A stretch of 60,231 nucleotides of DNA from Candidatus Polarisedimenticola svalbardensis (GCA_014764515.1 JACXWD010000010.1:1-60231); one strand, 5' to 3'. Counted from the first letter of the stretch, positions 1-9,763 are shown. Program-made: numbers and translations. The notes: generated by a model not told the origin, from the sequence alone.

Positions 1-108
1 ACCCGTGTCATCCTGTCCGACGAAACCGAGGGCAGGATGGTCGTTGCGGATGCGATCCGCTGGGTACCTTCATCCGGCGGTTCCACCGCGGACGCAGTCG
101 AGGAGTGA
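1..108 (+). CDS. C-terminal end of a golvesin-like domain protein (5' truncated)
   Basis: Frame 1 is open from the window edge to TGA at 106-108 and encodes 35 residues. They include a hydrophobic strand followed by MVVADAIRWVP. This 'V-ADA-R' ending is typical of golvesin/xanthan-lyase-like C-terminal beta domains found on secreted hydrolases and amidases. The next gene starts 4 nt after the stop, so the two are probably cotranscribed. The N-terminal catalytic part, if any, lies outside the window, so only the terminal domain can be named. Confidence 0.65.
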   Translation, partial: TRVILSDETEGRMVVADAIRWVPSSGGSTADAVEE

Positions 109-112
109 TGTA

Positions 113-1180
113 GTGAGAACAGTTCTTATATTGATGACGTTGCTCCTGCTGCTGACCGGCTGTGGCGGCGGCGGCCAGGGCAACGAGGTCGAATTCAGGG
201 TTCCGGTGTCGGTCCGTGAAGTCGGCACCGATACGGTAGAAGACCGCATTGTGGCTACCGGCACCTTGCGGGCGGAGCGGATCGTTTCCCTCCGTGCGGA
301 ATCCGCCGGTATCCTTCAGATCGCTACCTCAGCCTCCGGGCGAAGGCTGGCGGAAGGGGACCGGGTCGCCACCGGCCAGGCTATCGCGGAGATCACCGGG
401 GAAGATGTGCGTCTCGCCGCCCGGACCGATTCAAACCGCTCCCGGTACCAGGTGGCGCTGCGGGACTTTGAGTCGAAGAAACTCCTGTTCGCCGAAGGGC
501 TGATCAGCGATAACGAACTGCAGTCGGCGGAGTCGGCGCTGGCCGACGCCCGCCTGGAACTGGATCGCTCGCTGTTCACCGAGAGCCGCTCGAAACTGCT
601 GACCCCGATGAGCGGGGTCTTGCTTCAACTGGCCCGGGACGAGAACGGCCAGCCGCTGGCCGACGGCCAGTTGGTATCCGCCGGCCAGATGCTGGCCCAG
701 GTGGCCAACACCGCCACACTCATCGCCGACATCAACCTGGTCGGTCCGGATGCCGCCAGGGTAAGGCCGGGGCAGGTGGTGCGGTTGCGGCATCACGCGT
801 GGGAAGACAGCACATTCGCCGGCAAGGTGATCCGGCTGGCGCCGTCGGTGGATCCGACCACCCGGACACTGCGGATCGAGGTCGGGCTGGACAACCGGGA
901 CGGCAAGCTCAGGCCGGGTATGTTCATCGAGGCCACGGTGGTGGCGGAACGGAGGCCGGATGCGGTGGTGGTGCCACGGGCTGCGGTTACGGAGCGAGCC
1001 GGCCGCAAGGTGCTGTTCGTGCTCAAGGGCCAGAAGGTGGAGCTCCGTGAAGTCGGCCTGGGGCTGGGAGATGATGACATGGTGGAGGTCCGCGGCGGGA
1101 TCGAGCCGGGTGACCGGGTTGTAACCAAGGGTCTCGAAACCCTCACCGACGGCGCCAGGGTGCGTGTCTCCGGAAGCTGA
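113..1180 (+). CDS. RND efflux periplasmic adaptor (membrane fusion) lipoprotein
   Basis: The product is a 355-residue membrane-fusion protein that would bridge an inner-membrane RND pump to an outer-membrane channel. The GTG start at 113 has AGGAG at 101-105, seven bases upstream. An upstream in-frame start at 5 is possible but would put a long tail before the signal. The N-terminus has a hydrophobic run followed by LTGCGGGG, a lipobox, so the protein is probably an inner-membrane-anchored lipoprotein like AcrA. A biotinyl-lipoyl-like half-motif, a helical hairpin (about residues 100-170) and a beta-barrel with PSVDPTTRTLRIEV follow in HlyD/AcrA order. RND1 begins 3 nt after its stop. No TolC-like gene is in view. 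Confidence 0.93.
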   Translation: MRTVLILMTLLLLLTGCGGGGQGNEVEFRVPVSVREVGTDTVEDRIVATGTLRAERIVSLRAESAGILQIATSASGRRLAEGDRVATGQAIAEITGEDVRLAARTDSNRSRYQVALRDFESKKLLFAEGLISDNELQSAESALADARLELDRSLFTESRSKLLTPMSGVLLQLARDENGQPLADGQLVSAGQMLAQVANTATLIADINLVGPDAARVRPGQVVRLRHHAWEDSTFAGKVIRLAPSVDPTTRTLRIEVGLDNRDGKLRPGMFIEATVVAERRPDAVVVPRAAVTERAGRKVLFVLKGQKVELREVGLGLGDDDMVEVRGGIEPGDRVVTKGLETLTDGARVRVSGS

Positions 1181-1183
1181 GTG

Positions 1184-4100
1184 ATGGAAGCCCTCTCACG
1201 CATGGCCGCCAATCGACCGGTAGCGGTGGCTGTGTTCGCCGCCGCCATGACGATCCTGGGATGGATCGCCTGGGGCGACATGCCCCTGGATCTCCTTCCG
1301 GATATTCAGAGTCCGACTATCGTGGTATCCACCAGTTCCGGTGACCGGCCACCGGAAGAAATGGAACGGATCTATGGTGAACGGGTAGAACAGTTGCTGT
1401 TCACCGTTCGGGGTATCCGCTCCGTTGAACAGGTCGCCCGAACAGGCCGTTTGATCGCCACCGTCACCTTCGAGTGGGACACCGACATGGATCTCGCCCT
1501 GGTGGACGTCGAAAAATCGGTGGGCCTGTTGCGCTCCGATCCGGATCTGGAAGAAGTGCTGGTGCGCCGTCTCGACCCCAGACAGGCGCCGGTGCTTTCG
1601 CTGGGACTGGTTGCTCCGGAAGGACGCCCGGATCTGGCCGAGCTTCGGCGAGTGGCCAGGCGGCAGGTCGCTCCGGCGCTGGAGCGGCAGGACGGCGTAG
1701 CCGAAGCCCGTGTTCTGGGGGGCCGGGAGCGGGAGATCCGGATCCAGGTGGACCGTTACAAGTTGCAGGCCCACGGCATCACCCTTTCGGAACTGGAAAA
1801 CAGGGTGCGGGCGGCGAACGTTGATCTCAATGCCGGAACCCTGGAAGAGGGCGGAAAAGTCTACCTGGTTCGCGGGATTTCCCGGTACCGCACCCCCGAG
1901 GATGTCAGAAGGGCGGTCATCCGCTATGCCAAGGACGCCGAGGGTCGCAATGTGCCGGTGCGCGTCGGCGATGTGGCCGTAGTCTCGGTAGGTGACGCAG
2001 AGATTCGTCACCTGGTTCGAGTGGACGGCACCGAGGGGATCGGCCTTTCGATCTACAAGGAAGCCGGATCCAACACGGTGGCGGTGTCCAGGACGGTGCG
2101 TGAGGCGCTGGCTGGCATCGGCAAGGATCTTCCCGGTGTCGAGGTCCGGGTGGTAGCCGACGAAGCGGCCCTGGTGGAGCAGGCTCTTGAAGATGTACAG
2201 CAGGCTGCACTGATCGGGATCGCACTGGCGATCCTGGTGCTGATCCTGTTCCTGCGTTCTCCCGGCCCCACCGTCGTCGTGGCCACGGCAGTGCCTGTCT
2301 CCCTGCTGGCCACCCTGTTCCTGATGCACCTCAACGAGGGCACCCTGAACATCATGACCCTGGGAGGTCTGGCCCTGGGCGCCGGAATGCTGGTGGACAA
2401 CGCCATCGTGGTGGTGGAGAACATCTACAGGCACCTGACCCAGGGGGAAAATCCGGTAGACGCCGCGGCTCGGGGTACATCCGAGGTGGCCGGGGCGATT
2501 ACCGCCAGCACCTTGACTACCTGTGCCGTGTTCCTGCCGGTGATTTTCGTAAAAGGTCTGTCGGCGCGACTGGTGTCCGGGCTGTCCTTCGCCGTGGTGG
2601 TTTCACTGCTGGCCTCCCTGGTTGTGGCCGTGTTCCTGATCCCGGCCCTGGCCCAGTGGCTGCTGCCGCGGAAGAAAGCCAAAGCGCTTGATCCCGGGAG
2701 GAGCCGGGTCGAACGGTTTGTTGCCGGCCTCCTGAAGCAGCCGCTCCTGGTGGTAGTCATCGGTGTTGTGCTGGTAACGGGCGCCGGCTGGATGTTGCGT
2801 TCCCTGGGGACCGAACTCCTTCCCCCGGCCGACCCGAAACAGTTCAGCGTCCGGCTGGTAGGGCCGCCGGGGCAACGGGTCGAATCGACGTCCAGCATGG
2901 TTGCCGGTATCGAGACCGTTCTTCGCGAGGCTGCCGGCGACGATCTGCAGGCCCTGATGTCCGAGGTCGGCAGGCTGCCGGAGGACGATCGCCAGATCCG
3001 GGAAGAGCAGACCGAGGAAAATACGGCCCGGATCCTGGTGCGGCTGGCGGAGGACGGCGCTCCCGCCCGCATTGTGGCGGACTCCGCTTCCCGGGCCCTT
3101 GAAGGACTGGAAGGCGTCGACCTTTCCTGGGAAGTCGGCAGTTCGGCCCTGAGCCGTGCACTGGGAACATCCGGGCCGCCGATCGCAGTTGAGATCTCCG
3201 GCGAGTCGCTTCAGGATCTGAGAGCCGCCTCGGACAAGGTGCTTGAGGCTTTCCGGGAGCTACCCGAGATCTGGAACCTGAACTCTTCATTCGAGGGTGG
3301 GCCGCCGGAACTGCGCATTGTCCTTGAACGAAACATTGCCGACGGGCTCGGCGTTGACCTCAACCAGGTTGCCACCGTTCTGGAAGCATCCCTGGACGGG
3401 CGCAAGGTCACGGTGTTGTCGGTGGGCGATGAGGAACGGGACGTAGTGCTCTTGTTGCCCCGGGTTCGCCGCGACGACCTGGTTCGGGTTCCGATCACCT
3501 CCAGTGACGGTGTGGAGCTGGTACTCGGCGACGTGGCCCGGTTCATTCCCGAGGAAGGCGCCCGTGAGATCTACCGTCGGGATCAGCGCCGGGTCGCCCG
3601 GGTTACCGCTCGGATCGCGCCAGGTTACGAATACCCCCAGGCGATCGCCGCAGTGGCTGGTGCTCTGGCAGGTGTTGACGTGGCGCCCGGCCTGTCCACC
3701 GCCATCACCGGAGAAGAGGAAGAGCGGATCCGGACATTCCAGGAACTGACCTGGGCCGCGCTTCTGGCGCTGCTGCTGGTGTTCATGGTTCTGGCCGGCA
3801 CGTTCGAGTCGTTGATCCACCCGCTGACCATCGTCTCCTCGGTGCCCCTGGCGCTGACCGGCGTGGCCGTGATTCTGTTCGCCCTGGGACGTCCGGTAGG
3901 CGTCATGGAGATGCTCGGCATTATCGTTCTGGCCGGGGTGGCGGTGAACGACGCTATCCTCCTGGTGGATACCGCCCGGCGCCTGATGTCGGAAGGGTTG
4001 CAACGGGAACAGGCCCTGGCCAGGGCGGCGGGGCTGCGGCTGCGGCCGATCCTGATGACCACCGCCACGACGGTGCTGGCCCTCCTGCCCCTGGCCCTTG

Positions 4101-4246
4101 GGAGCGGCGAGTCGGCGCGGTTGCGCAGTCCGATGGCGCTGACGGTTATCGGAGGGATTATCGCCTCCACCATCGCCTGCATGACGGTCATACCGTGCCT
4201 GTACCTGTTGCTGGATCGACTGCGGCCGGCGCGGAAGACAGGTTGA
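1184..4246 (+). CDS. RND efflux permease 1 (AcrB/HAE1-like)
   Basis: This is a full-length RND permease (about 1,020 residues) that would use the proton gradient to export small molecules from the periplasm or inner leaflet. It shows the duplicated architecture: TM1, a large periplasmic loop, TM2-6, TM7, a second loop and TM8-12. The TM4 motif GMLVDNAIVVVEN carries the proton-relay Asp followed by Asn, as in many non-AcrB pumps. The TM10 motif is GVAVNDAILLVD. GTG 1181 and ATG 1184 are both possible starts; I prefer ATG because GGAAG lies seven bases upstream. The gene lies 3 nt after the adaptor and 4 nt before the second pump, which suggests a heteromeric MdtBC-like pair. The substrate cannot be predicted. 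Confidence 0.95.
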   Translation: MEALSRMAANRPVAVAVFAAAMTILGWIAWGDMPLDLLPDIQSPTIVVSTSSGDRPPEEMERIYGERVEQLLFTVRGIRSVEQVARTGRLIATVTFEWDTDMDLALVDVEKSVGLLRSDPDLEEVLVRRLDPRQAPVLSLGLVAPEGRPDLAELRRVARRQVAPALERQDGVAEARVLGGREREIRIQVDRYKLQAHGITLSELENRVRAANVDLNAGTLEEGGKVYLVRGISRYRTPEDVRRAVIRYAKDAEGRNVPVRVGDVAVVSVGDAEIRHLVRVDGTEGIGLSIYKEAGSNTVAVSRTVREALAGIGKDLPGVEVRVVADEAALVEQALEDVQQAALIGIALAILVLILFLRSPGPTVVVATAVPVSLLATLFLMHLNEGTLNIMTLGGLALGAGMLVDNAIVVVENIYRHLTQGENPVDAAARGTSEVAGAITASTLTTCAVFLPVIFVKGLSARLVSGLSFAVVVSLLASLVVAVFLIPALAQWLLPRKKAKALDPGRSRVERFVAGLLKQPLLVVVIGVVLVTGAGWMLRSLGTELLPPADPKQFSVRLVGPPGQRVESTSSMVAGIETVLREAAGDDLQALMSEVGRLPEDDRQIREEQTEENTARILVRLAEDGAPARIVADSASRALEGLEGVDLSWEVGSSALSRALGTSGPPIAVEISGESLQDLRAASDKVLEAFRELPEIWNLNSSFEGGPPELRIVLERNIADGLGVDLNQVATVLEASLDGRKVTVLSVGDEERDVVLLLPRVRRDDLVRVPITSSDGVELVLGDVARFIPEEGAREIYRRDQRRVARVTARIAPGYEYPQAIAAVAGALAGVDVAPGLSTAITGEEEERIRTFQELTWAALLALLLVFMVLAGTFESLIHPLTIVSSVPLALTGVAVILFALGRPVGVMEMLGIIVLAGVAVNDAILLVDTARRLMSEGLQREQALARAAGLRLRPILMTTATTVLALLPLALGSGESARLRSPMALTVIGGIIASTIACMTVIPCLYLLLDRLRPARKTG

Positions 4247-4250
4247 TCCG

Positions 4251-7200
4251 ATGAGCCGGGACGGCAGATCGGGTTTCAGCCTGTTCGCGCTGCCGGTACG
4301 CAGACCGGTGGCGACCCTGATGTTCTTCATCGGGGTGGTCATCCTGGGCTGGGTCGGCCTGCGCCAGATCCCGATCGAGTTGATGCCGCCGCTCACCGGC
4401 GACAACCTCTATATCCAGTTCAATCGCCCGGGGAGCGAGCCGGAAGTTGTGGAGCGGGAAATCCTGCTGCCGCTGTCCGGTCGCGTCGCCCGATTGAAAG
4501 GTGTTCAGGAGACTGAAGGGACCGTCACCGGTTCCGGCGGCCAGATGCAGATCCAGTTCGAGCCGGGTACCGATCTCAAGATCCGGGAACTGGAGATGCA
4601 GCGCATGGCCGCGGACCTGGCCCGGGAACAACCGCTGGGAACCAGCATCGTTGTCCGGTCCGACGATTTCAGTGCGTTCAGCAAGTTCGTCATGACGGTG
4701 CAGGTTACCGGCATGGCCGACAGCAACGCCTTGTACGATTTCGTCGATGATCGTATTCGGGCCCGGCTCTCGGCGGTGGCCGGGGTGTCCCAGGTGCTGG
4801 TCACCGGAGGCCAGGGCAGGGAACTGGCAGTACGGATCGATACCGACCGTTGTGCCGCCTACGGCATCCGGCCCCAGGAAGTGACCGCCATGCTGGGAAG
4901 GTCGGTGCAGCGCCGTAGTTTCCTGGGAGGGATCGAGGAGGAGGGGATCCGCACCGCAGTGGTTCTGGACGGCCGCCCCGCCGGTATCGCATCCCTGGGA
5001 GACCTCCAGATCCGGCCCGGGAGCGCCGTTCGCCTGCGGCATGTAGCCGATATCGATTTTGGTGGCGGCGACGAGACCTCCCTGTACCAGGTCAACGGCA
5101 AGCCGGCAGTCGGCTTGATCCTCTTCAAGGAAGACAGCGCCAACCTGGTGGAACTGGGCCGGGACCTGAACGCCAGGCTGCTTGAACTCGAGGAAGATTT
5201 CAGTGCCTACGGTCTGGGGTTCGTTGTCGGATTCGATGCGGCGGAACTGGTGGAGGAGCAGCTCGACCGGTTGAAAAAGCTGGGCCTGTCCGGATTCATC
5301 ATCGCCCTGGCGGTGCTGTTCCTGTTCCTGCGCGAGTGGCGGGCGGTGACCGTCGTCGCTGTGGCTGTTCCGGTCTCTCTATTGGCCGCAATCGGGATGC
5401 TGTACTTGGGCGGCCAGTCCCTGAACCTGATCTCGCTGTTCGGTCTCGCCATGGGGATCGGCATGCTGGTGGACAACAGCATCGTTGTTTATGAAGCGGT
5501 GCAGCGCCAACTGGAACGGGGCGCAAGCCCCGATGCCGCGGCGGAGGGCGGTGTGCGCCGGACAGTCCGGGCGATCCTGGCTGCCAGCCTGACCAACGCC
5601 GTCGTTTTTCTTCCGGTTGCATTTACCGATTTCGAGAACACCCTGATCCAGAGCCTGGTGACCGTCCTGGCCCTGGCGATCCTGCTGCCCCTGGCCGGGT
5701 CCCTGCTGGTTGCCGTAGGCCTGGTGCCGCTTCTGGCCCGCAGGATGGCGGCGCCGGCAGCCCTGGCCCGGCTGGCCCGCCTGCGTGAGCGCCGTGAACG
5801 GTTCGCCGGTTTCATACCGCCGGATCGGGCCAGGGGTCTGTTCTCCGGCATGCTGAAGAATGCCCTGCGCCGGCCCGGGTGGTGGCTGGCCGGGAGCGCC
5901 TTCGCCGTGTTGGTGACGGTAGTGGTCGCCCTCCCCCTGGTGATGGTGAGCCTGGCGAGCCAGGACCCGCCGGAAGCAAGCCAGGTCCAGATGGAAGTGG
6001 AGGTCCCGGCCGGCGGTTCTTTGGAAGCGACCCGGGAGGAGTTCGCCGCCCTGGAACGGGCTGTCGGTGAACTGCCCGGCATCAAGTCGGTGGAGAGCTT
6101 CATCCGGGAAGACAACGGCAGCATCACCGTCTATCTCGTGGACGAGGAAGACCGGCCTGAAGAGATCAACGCCGCCAAGGTCCGGAGCGTTCTCACCACG
6201 GCGGCCGATCGCCGGAGCGGTGTTTCGGTTCAGCCCCCTGGCGCCAGGCAGGGTGGCCAGGGCGGCGGCGGCCAGGGCGGTGGCGGCGGCTTGACGGGAC
6301 AGGACGCGGCGGAAGTGGTGCTGTCCGGTCCGGACTACCGCCAGCTGGACCGTATCGCCAGGGACCTGCGCGCCCAGCTCGCTTCCATCCCGGAGATCGC
6401 CGGCTCCGTCTGGACCTCCACCCGTCCGGGGCGGGAGGAACTCCAGGTCCTGCCGAATGAAGCGGAGCTGGCCGCGTTTGGAATTACCGCTGACCAGATC
6501 CTGCCGGTATTGCAGGTGCTGCGGCGGGAAGGATTTTCCATCCAGGTCGGACATCTGCAGTCCGACGGGCGTGAAATACCGCTGACAGTCAGGAACGGCG
6601 AAGAAGACGAATACGAGGTCAGCAACCTGAGAGAACTGCGTTTGCCCACCGAGGCCGGTGTGCTCCCCCTGGGGGCGATAGCGAGTACGAGGAAAATGCC
6701 TCCGCCGCCGGCTATCCAGCACCGGGACGGCCGACGTGAGACTTCCGTTTTCTATCGTTTTGGACCACAGGCCCCGGAAACCGGCCCGGCCCGGCTGGCG
6801 CTGGAGAACCAGATCAAGGAGGCGATCCAGGAAGTTCGCCGGCCTACCGGCTACACCATCGAAACTCCGGATGCCGACGAGTCGTTCAGTTGGTTCAAGA
6901 AGATCCTGATCCCGGTGCTGTTGCTGTTGTTTGCGATCCTGGCTATCACCTTCGAATCCCTGACCATGCCGCTTCTGGTTTTGATAGCACTCCCCCTCAC
7001 GGTACTGGGGGCGACCTGGACCCTGGTGCTCAGCGGAACCGCCGCCGGACCGATGGCGCTGGCCGGGGCCCTGGCCCTTATCGGTCTGACGGTGAACCCG
7101 GCGATCCTGCTGGTGGACCGGATGCAGCAGCGGGTTCTCTACAGCAACACCACCCCAGGCGCCGCAGCCCTGGCAGCGGTTCGGGAGCGGACCCGCCCGG

Positions 7201-9041
7201 TGCTGATGACCGCTGCAACAACCATCCTCGGCCTGTGGCCGCTGGCCCTGACCACCGGACGCCAGAACGAAATCTGGCCGCCCTTCGCCGTCATCGTCAT
7301 GGGAGGCCTGCTGGTCTCGACCCTTATGACCCTGGTGATCGTTCCCCTGGGGTTCGTGATCCTGCGCAGGCTGGATACTCTGTTCGGCCGCCTTGGCCCG
7401 TGGATGGTGCTGGGCTGGGCCGGCGCCGTGACCGCAATCATGTTGCCGCTGTTCCGCATCGGTTTGATCGAGACGGCGACCTGGAAAACCTTGACCACCA
7501 TCATCGTCGCCGGGCTGCTGCTGGGGCTGGCGGCGCTGTTGTTCCCGAAAGAGAAGCGGCCTGAGCCGGAAGCCGGCGAAGATGGTCCACCGGTGCTGGA
7601 AGTCCGGCACCTGGAGAAGGTTTATGGCCGGCCCGGCCCGGTGGCCCGGGCATGGCGCCTGCCGGAACGATTTGCGCAATACGTGCTGGGTCGTGGCGGG
7701 AAGCCGTTCGACCCGCGGGACGCCCTGGCCTCCCTTCTGCCCCTGGTGCTGGTGATCAGCGGAGCCCTGTACCTCGCCTTGTCGGTGCGTTCTGTATTTT
7801 GGCGGTTGATCTATACCTATCTTGTGGCCGGCCTGGTCACCCGGTTCCTGCAGGGTATCCGGCGGGCCCGGGGGAAGGCCGACGAAACCGGCGCCGTCCT
7901 GCCCGGCGGCATCGAGAGCGTCGTTTCGTTCTTCGTCCCGTGGGCAGCCACGTTATACCTGGTCATGGACGGTTACCTTTTGCCGAAACTGGCCGGGGCC
8001 GGGAAGGACTTCGGGCTGTGGCTCGTGGTGTTCCTGGTGATCATCGTTGCGGTCTGTCATGGAGGCCGGCGAACCGCCGTTGCCTTGAGCCGCGACCTGA
8101 TAAAAGAGCGTCCCACCGACATCAGGTTCCGAAGGGTTCGCGGTGTGTGGCGGTCCATCGCCCGGAAGTTGTTCGGGTTCGGGTTGAAACGGGAAGAGGT
8201 TCGGGCGCTTACCGGTGTTCAGTTCCGAACGACCCGGGGCATGATCGGCATTCTCGGTCCCAACGGCGCCGGCAAAACCACGCTGCTTCGGATGCTGGCC
8301 GGCATCCTGGATCCTACCGCCGGTACGATCTGGCTTGGGAACGTGCGGCTTGAAAAACTACGCAAGTATCTGGCCCGCTGGGTCGGCTACCTGCCCCAGG
8401 ATTTCGGACTGCCCCAGGATATGACCGCCAGGGGATATTTGCAGTACTACTCCATGCTGTACGACCTGCCGGAAGAGAAACGTGACGAGCGTGTCAACCG
8501 GCTGCTGGAGGATGTCGGCCTGCTGGAGAAGGCCGACCAGCCGATAGGGAGCTACTCCGGTGGCCAGCGCCAACGGGTCGCTGTTGCTCGCACCCTGCTG
8601 CGCCTGCCCCCGGTGATCATTGTTGATGAACCGACGGTCGGCCTGGATCCCCGGGAGCGGATACGGTTCCGGAACCTGCTCTCCCGGCTTGCCGCCGGCC
8701 GGGTTGTGTTGTTCTCCACCCATGTGGTGGAGGATGTGGCGGTGGCGTGCGAACGGGTGATCGTCATTACGCGGGGGCGAATGGTTTATGACGGCGAGCC
8801 GATCGGCCTGGCCGAGAAAGCTGCCGGACGGGTCTGGGAGGTCCGGCTGACGGCGGAGGAAGAAGGTACCCTGCCGGCAGGCGTGCTGGTGGCGGACCAG
8901 GTGCCGGAGGCCGGTGGTATTTCCAGGAACCGGGTCCTCAGTCGCACCCGGCCGCATCAGGCAGCGGAGTTGATTGAACCTTCCCTGGAAGACGGCTACC
9001 TCTGGCTTGTGGGCGAAGGGTTGGCGGAGGCGGAAGCATGA
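4251..9041 (+). CDS. RND permease fused to an ABC ATPase split by a four-TM insert
   Basis: The product has 1,596 residues. About residues 1-1040 form a second complete RND permease (TM4 motif GMLVDNSIVVYE, TM10 motif GLTVNPAILLVD). Two extra TM segments follow (about 1051-1103). An ABC ATPase starts at about 1114 with VLEVRHLEKVYG, the usual first strand and A-loop Tyr. It is then interrupted by about 190 residues containing four predicted TM helices (about 1159-1272). It resumes near 1317 with the strand before Walker A (GPNGAGKTT, 1336-1344). The signature YSGGQRQ is at 1435, Walker B IIVDEP at 1456-1461 and the switch His at 1491, so the ATPase looks intact. A Gly/Gln-rich linker lies near 665-682 in the second periplasmic loop. 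The stop overlaps the ABC-2 permease start by 4 nt. Confidence 0.93.
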   Translation: MSRDGRSGFSLFALPVRRPVATLMFFIGVVILGWVGLRQIPIELMPPLTGDNLYIQFNRPGSEPEVVEREILLPLSGRVARLKGVQETEGTVTGSGGQMQIQFEPGTDLKIRELEMQRMAADLAREQPLGTSIVVRSDDFSAFSKFVMTVQVTGMADSNALYDFVDDRIRARLSAVAGVSQVLVTGGQGRELAVRIDTDRCAAYGIRPQEVTAMLGRSVQRRSFLGGIEEEGIRTAVVLDGRPAGIASLGDLQIRPGSAVRLRHVADIDFGGGDETSLYQVNGKPAVGLILFKEDSANLVELGRDLNARLLELEEDFSAYGLGFVVGFDAAELVEEQLDRLKKLGLSGFIIALAVLFLFLREWRAVTVVAVAVPVSLLAAIGMLYLGGQSLNLISLFGLAMGIGMLVDNSIVVYEAVQRQLERGASPDAAAEGGVRRTVRAILAASLTNAVVFLPVAFTDFENTLIQSLVTVLALAILLPLAGSLLVAVGLVPLLARRMAAPAALARLARLRERRERFAGFIPPDRARGLFSGMLKNALRRPGWWLAGSAFAVLVTVVVALPLVMVSLASQDPPEASQVQMEVEVPAGGSLEATREEFAALERAVGELPGIKSVESFIREDNGSITVYLVDEEDRPEEINAAKVRSVLTTAADRRSGVSVQPPGARQGGQGGGGQGGGGGLTGQDAAEVVLSGPDYRQLDRIARDLRAQLASIPEIAGSVWTSTRPGREELQVLPNEAELAAFGITADQILPVLQVLRREGFSIQVGHLQSDGREIPLTVRNGEEDEYEVSNLRELRLPTEAGVLPLGAIASTRKMPPPPAIQHRDGRRETSVFYRFGPQAPETGPARLALENQIKEAIQEVRRPTGYTIETPDADESFSWFKKILIPVLLLLFAILAITFESLTMPLLVLIALPLTVLGATWTLVLSGTAAGPMALAGALALIGLTVNPAILLVDRMQQRVLYSNTTPGAAALAAVRERTRPVLMTAATTILGLWPLALTTGRQNEIWPPFAVIVMGGLLVSTLMTLVIVPLGFVILRRLDTLFGRLGPWMVLGWAGAVTAIMLPLFRIGLIETATWKTLTTIIVAGLLLGLAALLFPKEKRPEPEAGEDGPPVLEVRHLEKVYGRPGPVARAWRLPERFAQYVLGRGGKPFDPRDALASLLPLVLVISGALYLALSVRSVFWRLIYTYLVAGLVTRFLQGIRRARGKADETGAVLPGGIESVVSFFVPWAATLYLVMDGYLLPKLAGAGKDFGLWLVVFLVIIVAVCHGGRRTAVALSRDLIKERPTDIRFRRVRGVWRSIARKLFGFGLKREEVRALTGVQFRTTRGMIGILGPNGAGKTTLLRMLAGILDPTAGTIWLGNVRLEKLRKYLARWVGYLPQDFGLPQDMTARGYLQYYSMLYDLPEEKRDERVNRLLEDVGLLEKADQPIGSYSGGQRQRVAVARTLLRLPPVIIVDEPTVGLDPRERIRFRNLLSRLAAGRVVLFSTHVVEDVAVACERVIVITRGRMVYDGEPIGLAEKAAGRVWEVRLTAEEEGTLPAGVLVADQVPEAGGISRNRVLSRTRPHQAAELIEPSLEDGYLWLVGEGLAEAEA

Positions 9042-9754
9042 GGGCGCAACGTCTGAAGGATGAGATCCGGCTGCTGCGCCTTTCGGCCAGACTGCTCATG
9101 GGCAAGCGGTTCTGGCTGGTGCCGCTGTTCACGATCCTGTGGCCGACGGCTTTGTGGCTGTTTCTGCTGTGGGGGTGGACCGAGAACGCGTACGTGCCAA
9201 CCGATGCCCAGACCGGCTTGATCGGCACGCCGTTGACGGTGCTCGGCATTTTCCTGGGCGGCAAGGTGATCGCAGGGGAGATCGACAAACGTACCCTGGA
9301 GATCGCCTACACCGTTCCCGGAGGGGCCCACCGGATCTGGATTTCCAAGCTGATCGTATGCGTGTTGACCCTGGCGGTTGCGGAAGCGCTGCTGGCAGGC
9401 GCCGCATACGCCTTCTTCACCGATTACCCGCTGGGTGCGCTGTACGGCGCCATGCAGTCGGCGCTGTTCTACCTTGTGCTGTCCATGAGTCTGGCGGCGC
9501 TGTTCAAGTCGGAGGCCAGCGGCGGTCTGGTGGTGATCGTCGTCCTGCTGTTGAACTGGTTGTTCACCGGGTTCGGAGCCAATCAAATCCGGATTTCACC
9601 GTTCTGGAATCCTGCAGTCTTGCTCGGAAGAGGCCGGGATCCGGCAGACGTCCTGGCCTGGACGGTACAGAACCGGATCGGGTTCCTGTTCGCCATCGCA
9701 GCGGTGATCGCCATGGGGTTCACCCGGGCGGAGCGGCGGGAAAAGCTGCTCTGA
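9038..9754 (+). CDS. ABC-2 type permease subunit
   Basis: The protein has 238 residues and about six hydrophobic segments. The pattern AGEIDKRTLEIAYTVP before a TM segment is typical of ABC-2 export permeases, where the cytoplasmic coupling region follows TM2. The start overlaps the preceding stop by four bases (ATGA), indicating translational coupling. The natural partner is therefore the ABC ATPase domain at the C-terminus of the fused RND protein. The C-terminus is short and basic (RAERREKLL). The substrate is unknown. Convergent with the next gene, with only 9 nt between the stops and no clear terminator. Confidence 0.85.
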   Translation: MRAQRLKDEIRLLRLSARLLMGKRFWLVPLFTILWPTALWLFLLWGWTENAYVPTDAQTGLIGTPLTVLGIFLGGKVIAGEIDKRTLEIAYTVPGGAHRIWISKLIVCVLTLAVAEALLAGAAYAFFTDYPLGALYGAMQSALFYLVLSMSLAALFKSEASGGLVVIVVLLLNWLFTGFGANQIRISPFWNPAVLLGRGRDPADVLAWTVQNRIGFLFAIAAVIAMGFTRAERREKLL

Positions 9755-9763
9755 TCTCCAGAG

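Noticed and set aside
1196-2434. 412-codon minus-strand frame within RND pump 1
   Set aside because: Antisense shadow of the conserved permease; Gln/His/Arg/Asp-rich translation without any motif.
5379-7679. 766-codon open frame on the minus strand within the RND/ABC gene
   Set aside because: Antisense to a clearly conserved protein; no ribosome binding site, and the translation is Gln/His/Arg-rich low complexity, typical of a GC-rich shadow frame.
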